The translations under genes were made by a program, and so were the position numbers. Positions 6,356-7,708 of a DNA stretch of 7,708 nt are shown piece by piece. Below the pieces are notes generated by a model. That model did not search any database, was not told where the DNA came from, and saw only the letters and a program-made list of their open reading frames with translations. Location: assembly GCA_041608535.1 (NCBI GenBank), contig JBFISM010000157.1, positions 1 through 7,708 on the forward strand, written 5' to 3'. The DNA comes from JBFISM01 sp041608535 (GTDB taxonomy: Bacteria > Actinomycetota > Acidimicrobiia > Spongiisociales > UBA5794). How positions within the stretch are numbered: the stretch's first letter is position 1; every line of letters starts with the position of its first letter.

Positions 6356-6498
6356 GATCCGTCGTCTCCAGCCGCGAGCTCGGGACCCTCCGCCGCTGTC
6401 CGGACTCCTTCGCTGAGGGCGTCCCCCGGTGAGATGTCGCCCCATGCATCGTCGATCGGGACGACGTATCCACCCTGGATCAGCATGCGATCGGCCAT
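6352..6498 (-). pseudogene. amidohydrolase N-terminal remnant (48 codons)
   Basis: The product begins MADRMLIQGGYVVPIDD and continues AWGDISPGDALSEG, matching the first beta-strands of cytosine-deaminase/chlorohydrolase-like amidohydrolases, as I know them (pattern xLIxGGxVVxxD, GDVLVEGDRIAAVG). Such proteins then run on to a VIDAxGxxVxPGFVDxHxH metal site. Here the frame stops at residue 48, just before that point, and the metal-binding and catalytic parts are absent from every frame checked downstream. Hydrophobic core positions also look eroded (LSEG for LVEG, TAAEG for IAAVG). The ATG at 6496-6498 has a good AAGGGAGA ribosome site eight bases away. The stop overlaps the bicupin GTG, so the piece may now serve mainly to couple translation to the bicupin. 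It could also be a genuine short peptide gene. Confidence 0.6.
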
Positions 6499-6606
6499 GT
6501 GCCGGTCTCCCTTCGACTCGGTCCAGGTCTGGCCCCCGATCACCACCCGCCCGACCGTGGCGATCGCATCCATCATGGCAAATCCGCAGACCCGATGCCG
6601 GTGCGC

Positions 6607-6620
6607 TGCAATCGATTGCC
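6607..6620. promoter_or_regulatory. candidate LacI-family operator (12-bp perfect palindrome)
   Basis: GCAATCGATTGC at 6608-6619 is a perfect palindrome centred on CG, flanked by T and C. The form TGCAATCGATTGCC resembles operators of LacI-family repressors, which favour a central CG step. It lies in the 163-base gap between the SDR stop and the amidohydrolase remnant, about 110 bases before the latter's ATG. No clear promoter or regulator gene was seen beside it. Confidence 0.35.
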
Positions 6621-6661
6621 GGGGTAGGTGACTTGCGCTCCGGTCGCCGCCGGGTCGGAGC

Positions 6662-7363
6662 TCATCCTGCGAGCAACCAACCACCGTCGATGGTGAGATT
6701 GACGCCGTTCATCGACGGATTCTCGAGGAGGAAGCGTACGGCGTCGACGACGTGCGCCGTGAGCACCGGTCGCCCGGTCGGTGTCTTGGCGAGCACCGCC
6801 TCCTTGACCGGCTCCTTGTCCGCCCAGTACCACGTATCGAGGACGAAGCCCGGATGAATGGCATTGATCCTGATCGGGGCGATCTCGAGAGCGATGGTAT
6901 TCACCATCTTCTCGACTGCACCGTTCACCGACGTCACGATCGTCGATCCCGGGTAAGGGCGCTCCTTGGCCAGACCACCGAAGAGCACGATGGCCGAGTC
7001 GTCGGTCATCCGGTCGAGCAGGGCATGAACCGTCTCGGGGTACCCGACCACCTTGAGCGTCGCGAGGTTCGTGGCACCCGCCACGTCGAACTCGCGCAGC
7101 TTGTTCTGATCCCGCTCGACGGCCGGGATGACCAGATAGTCGACGGGTCCTTCGATCGATTGCAGGCTGGCTGCGATCCCCGACGGCTGGGCGAGGTTGA
7201 CGGCGATTCCGTGGGTGTCGCCGCCGATCCGCGCCGCAGCCTCATCGGCCCGGCCCTGATCCCGGCTGGTCGCATACACCTTGCGTCCCTCGGCCGCATA
7301 CGAGCGGGCCACCTCCTCGCCGATACCCGAACTCGCACCGACGACGACCACCGATCCAGCCAT
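6662..7363 (-). CDS. atypical SDR-fold protein lacking the catalytic triad
   Basis: This 233-residue protein has a short-chain dehydrogenase/reductase fold. The nucleotide-binding turn GASSGIG is at residues 9-15, followed by ATSRDQGRADE. The late-family blocks IRINAIHPGFVLDT at 164-177 and the C-terminal NLTIDGGWLLAG are intact. The active site is not. Where NNAG is expected the sequence reads VIPAV (78-82). The serine region reads VLFGGLA (126-132). Aligning the YxxxK region places V143 and N147 at the Tyr and Lys positions. It probably binds a dinucleotide but is unlikely to catalyse standard SDR redox chemistry; a sensor or scaffold role is possible. The ATG at 7361-7363 has GGGAG eight bases upstream; another ATG five codons earlier (7376-7378) is less well placed. 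It follows the epimerase gene by 67 bases. Confidence 0.83.
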   Translation of the reverse strand: MAGSVVVVGASSGIGEEVARSYAAEGRKVYATSRDQGRADEAAARIGGDTHGIAVNLAQPSGIAASLQSIEGPVDYLVIPAVERDQNKLREFDVAGATNLATLKVVGYPETVHALLDRMTDDSAIVLFGGLAKERPYPGSTIVTSVNGAVEKMVNTIALEIAPIRINAIHPGFVLDTWYWADKEPVKEAVLAKTPTGRPVLTAHVVDAVRFLLENPSMNGVNLTIDGGWLLAG

Positions 7364-7430
7364 GATGTCTGCTCCCATCGAACGCCCAAACGGTCGGCCA
7401 CCAGGATACGGAGCAAACCCCAGGCTCTGC

Positions 7431-7708
7431 TCAGCGCTCTCGCCACCACGCGATGGTCTTGGCCAGCCCCTCTTCGAAACCGATGGGCTCGACCTCTGGG
7501 AACAGCTCGTAGAGCCGCCGAGAGTCGGCGGTGCTGTGACGGATGTCTCCGGGACGTGCCTCGCGGTGTCGCACATTGAGCTCGTGTCCGAATACCGTTT
7601 CGAGCATCGCCACCAGCTCGAGGAGTGTCGTCCCGCCACCGAAGGCGAGGTTGACCGGGATATCAGAGGTGACCCGTCGCTTGACCGCCTCCACCAAGGT
7701 CCACGTCA
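7431..7708 (-). CDS. NAD-dependent epimerase/dehydratase, C-terminal part (cut by window edge)
   Basis: The last 91 residues of an extended-type SDR of the nucleotide-sugar epimerase/dehydratase family (UDP-glucose 4-epimerase-like). The piece begins TWTLVEAV, equivalent to the FTYVDDVVEA segment of that family. It continues with NLAFGGGTTLLELVAMLE, then GDIRHSTADSRRLYELFP, and ends EEGLAKTIAWWRER. These are the usual C-terminal substrate-domain blocks, with the near-terminal WW in the expected place. The catalytic YxxxK and the NAD-binding Rossmann motif lie outside the window, so the substrate cannot be named. The TTG at 7695-7697 is not the real start, because the frame and the homology continue to base 7708. 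A role in polysaccharide or glycoconjugate sugar supply is likely. Confidence 0.83.
   Translation of the reverse strand, partial: TWTLVEAVKRRVTSDIPVNLAFGGGTTLLELVAMLETVFGHELNVRHREARPGDIRHSTADSRRLYELFPEVEPIGFEEGLAKTIAWWRER

Noticed and set aside
6499..6661. Coding extension upstream of the amidohydrolase remnant, in frame to 6684
   Set aside because: The good ribosome site and the family-like N-terminus both support the ATG at 6496-6498. The extension overlaps the SDR stop and resembles nothing I recognise.
7411..7432. GAGCA/TGCTC inverted repeat after the epimerase gene
   Set aside because: A five-base stem with a twelve-base loop that includes the stop codon and has no T-tract is too weak to call a terminator.

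Overview
All genes in this 7.7 kb window lie on the minus strand, so transcription runs from high to low coordinates. The DNA is GC-rich. The gene content points to an actinobacterium. The block DUF2342-type zinc metalloprotease, tilS, hpt, then ftsH matches a gene order I know from Actinobacteria (the mycobacterial Rv3626c, mesJ/tilS, hpt series with ftsH nearby). A SigR/RsrA-type redox sigma and anti-sigma pair is also typical of that phylum. A deep-branching class such as Acidimicrobiia is a guess, not something the sequence proves.

From high to low coordinates, 7708-5468 holds an accessory-looking set. It contains the C-terminal end of a nucleotide-sugar epimerase/dehydratase (cut by the window edge), an SDR-fold protein that has lost the catalytic Ser/Tyr/Lys, and a 48-codon piece resembling the start of an amidohydrolase. 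The last gene of this set is a bicupin with near-perfect cupin motifs, whose GTG start overlaps the stop of the amidohydrolase piece. A 12-bp perfect palindrome with a LacI-family look lies between the SDR and the amidohydrolase piece.

Region 5467-4220 holds a tRNA-Thr(CGT) with its own -10 element. It is followed by a stress operon: an ECF sigma factor, a ZAS-type zinc anti-sigma factor coupled to it by an ATGA overlap, and a 66-aa putative zinc-binding protein.

Region 4153-3821 encodes a small secreted or membrane-anchored acidic protein of unknown function. Between it and the next gene sit seven degenerate copies of a 13-15 bp tandem repeat, and the last copy supplies the ATG of the metalloprotease gene.

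Region 3680-1 is the core housekeeping run: the metalloprotease, tilS (tRNA-Ile lysidine synthase), hpt (purine salvage) and the first 241 codons of ftsH (membrane AAA+ protease). The first three are tightly coupled by GTGA and TGATG stop/start overlaps. No mobile element, CRISPR array or rRNA was seen, and no stretch above 300 bases lacks a gene.
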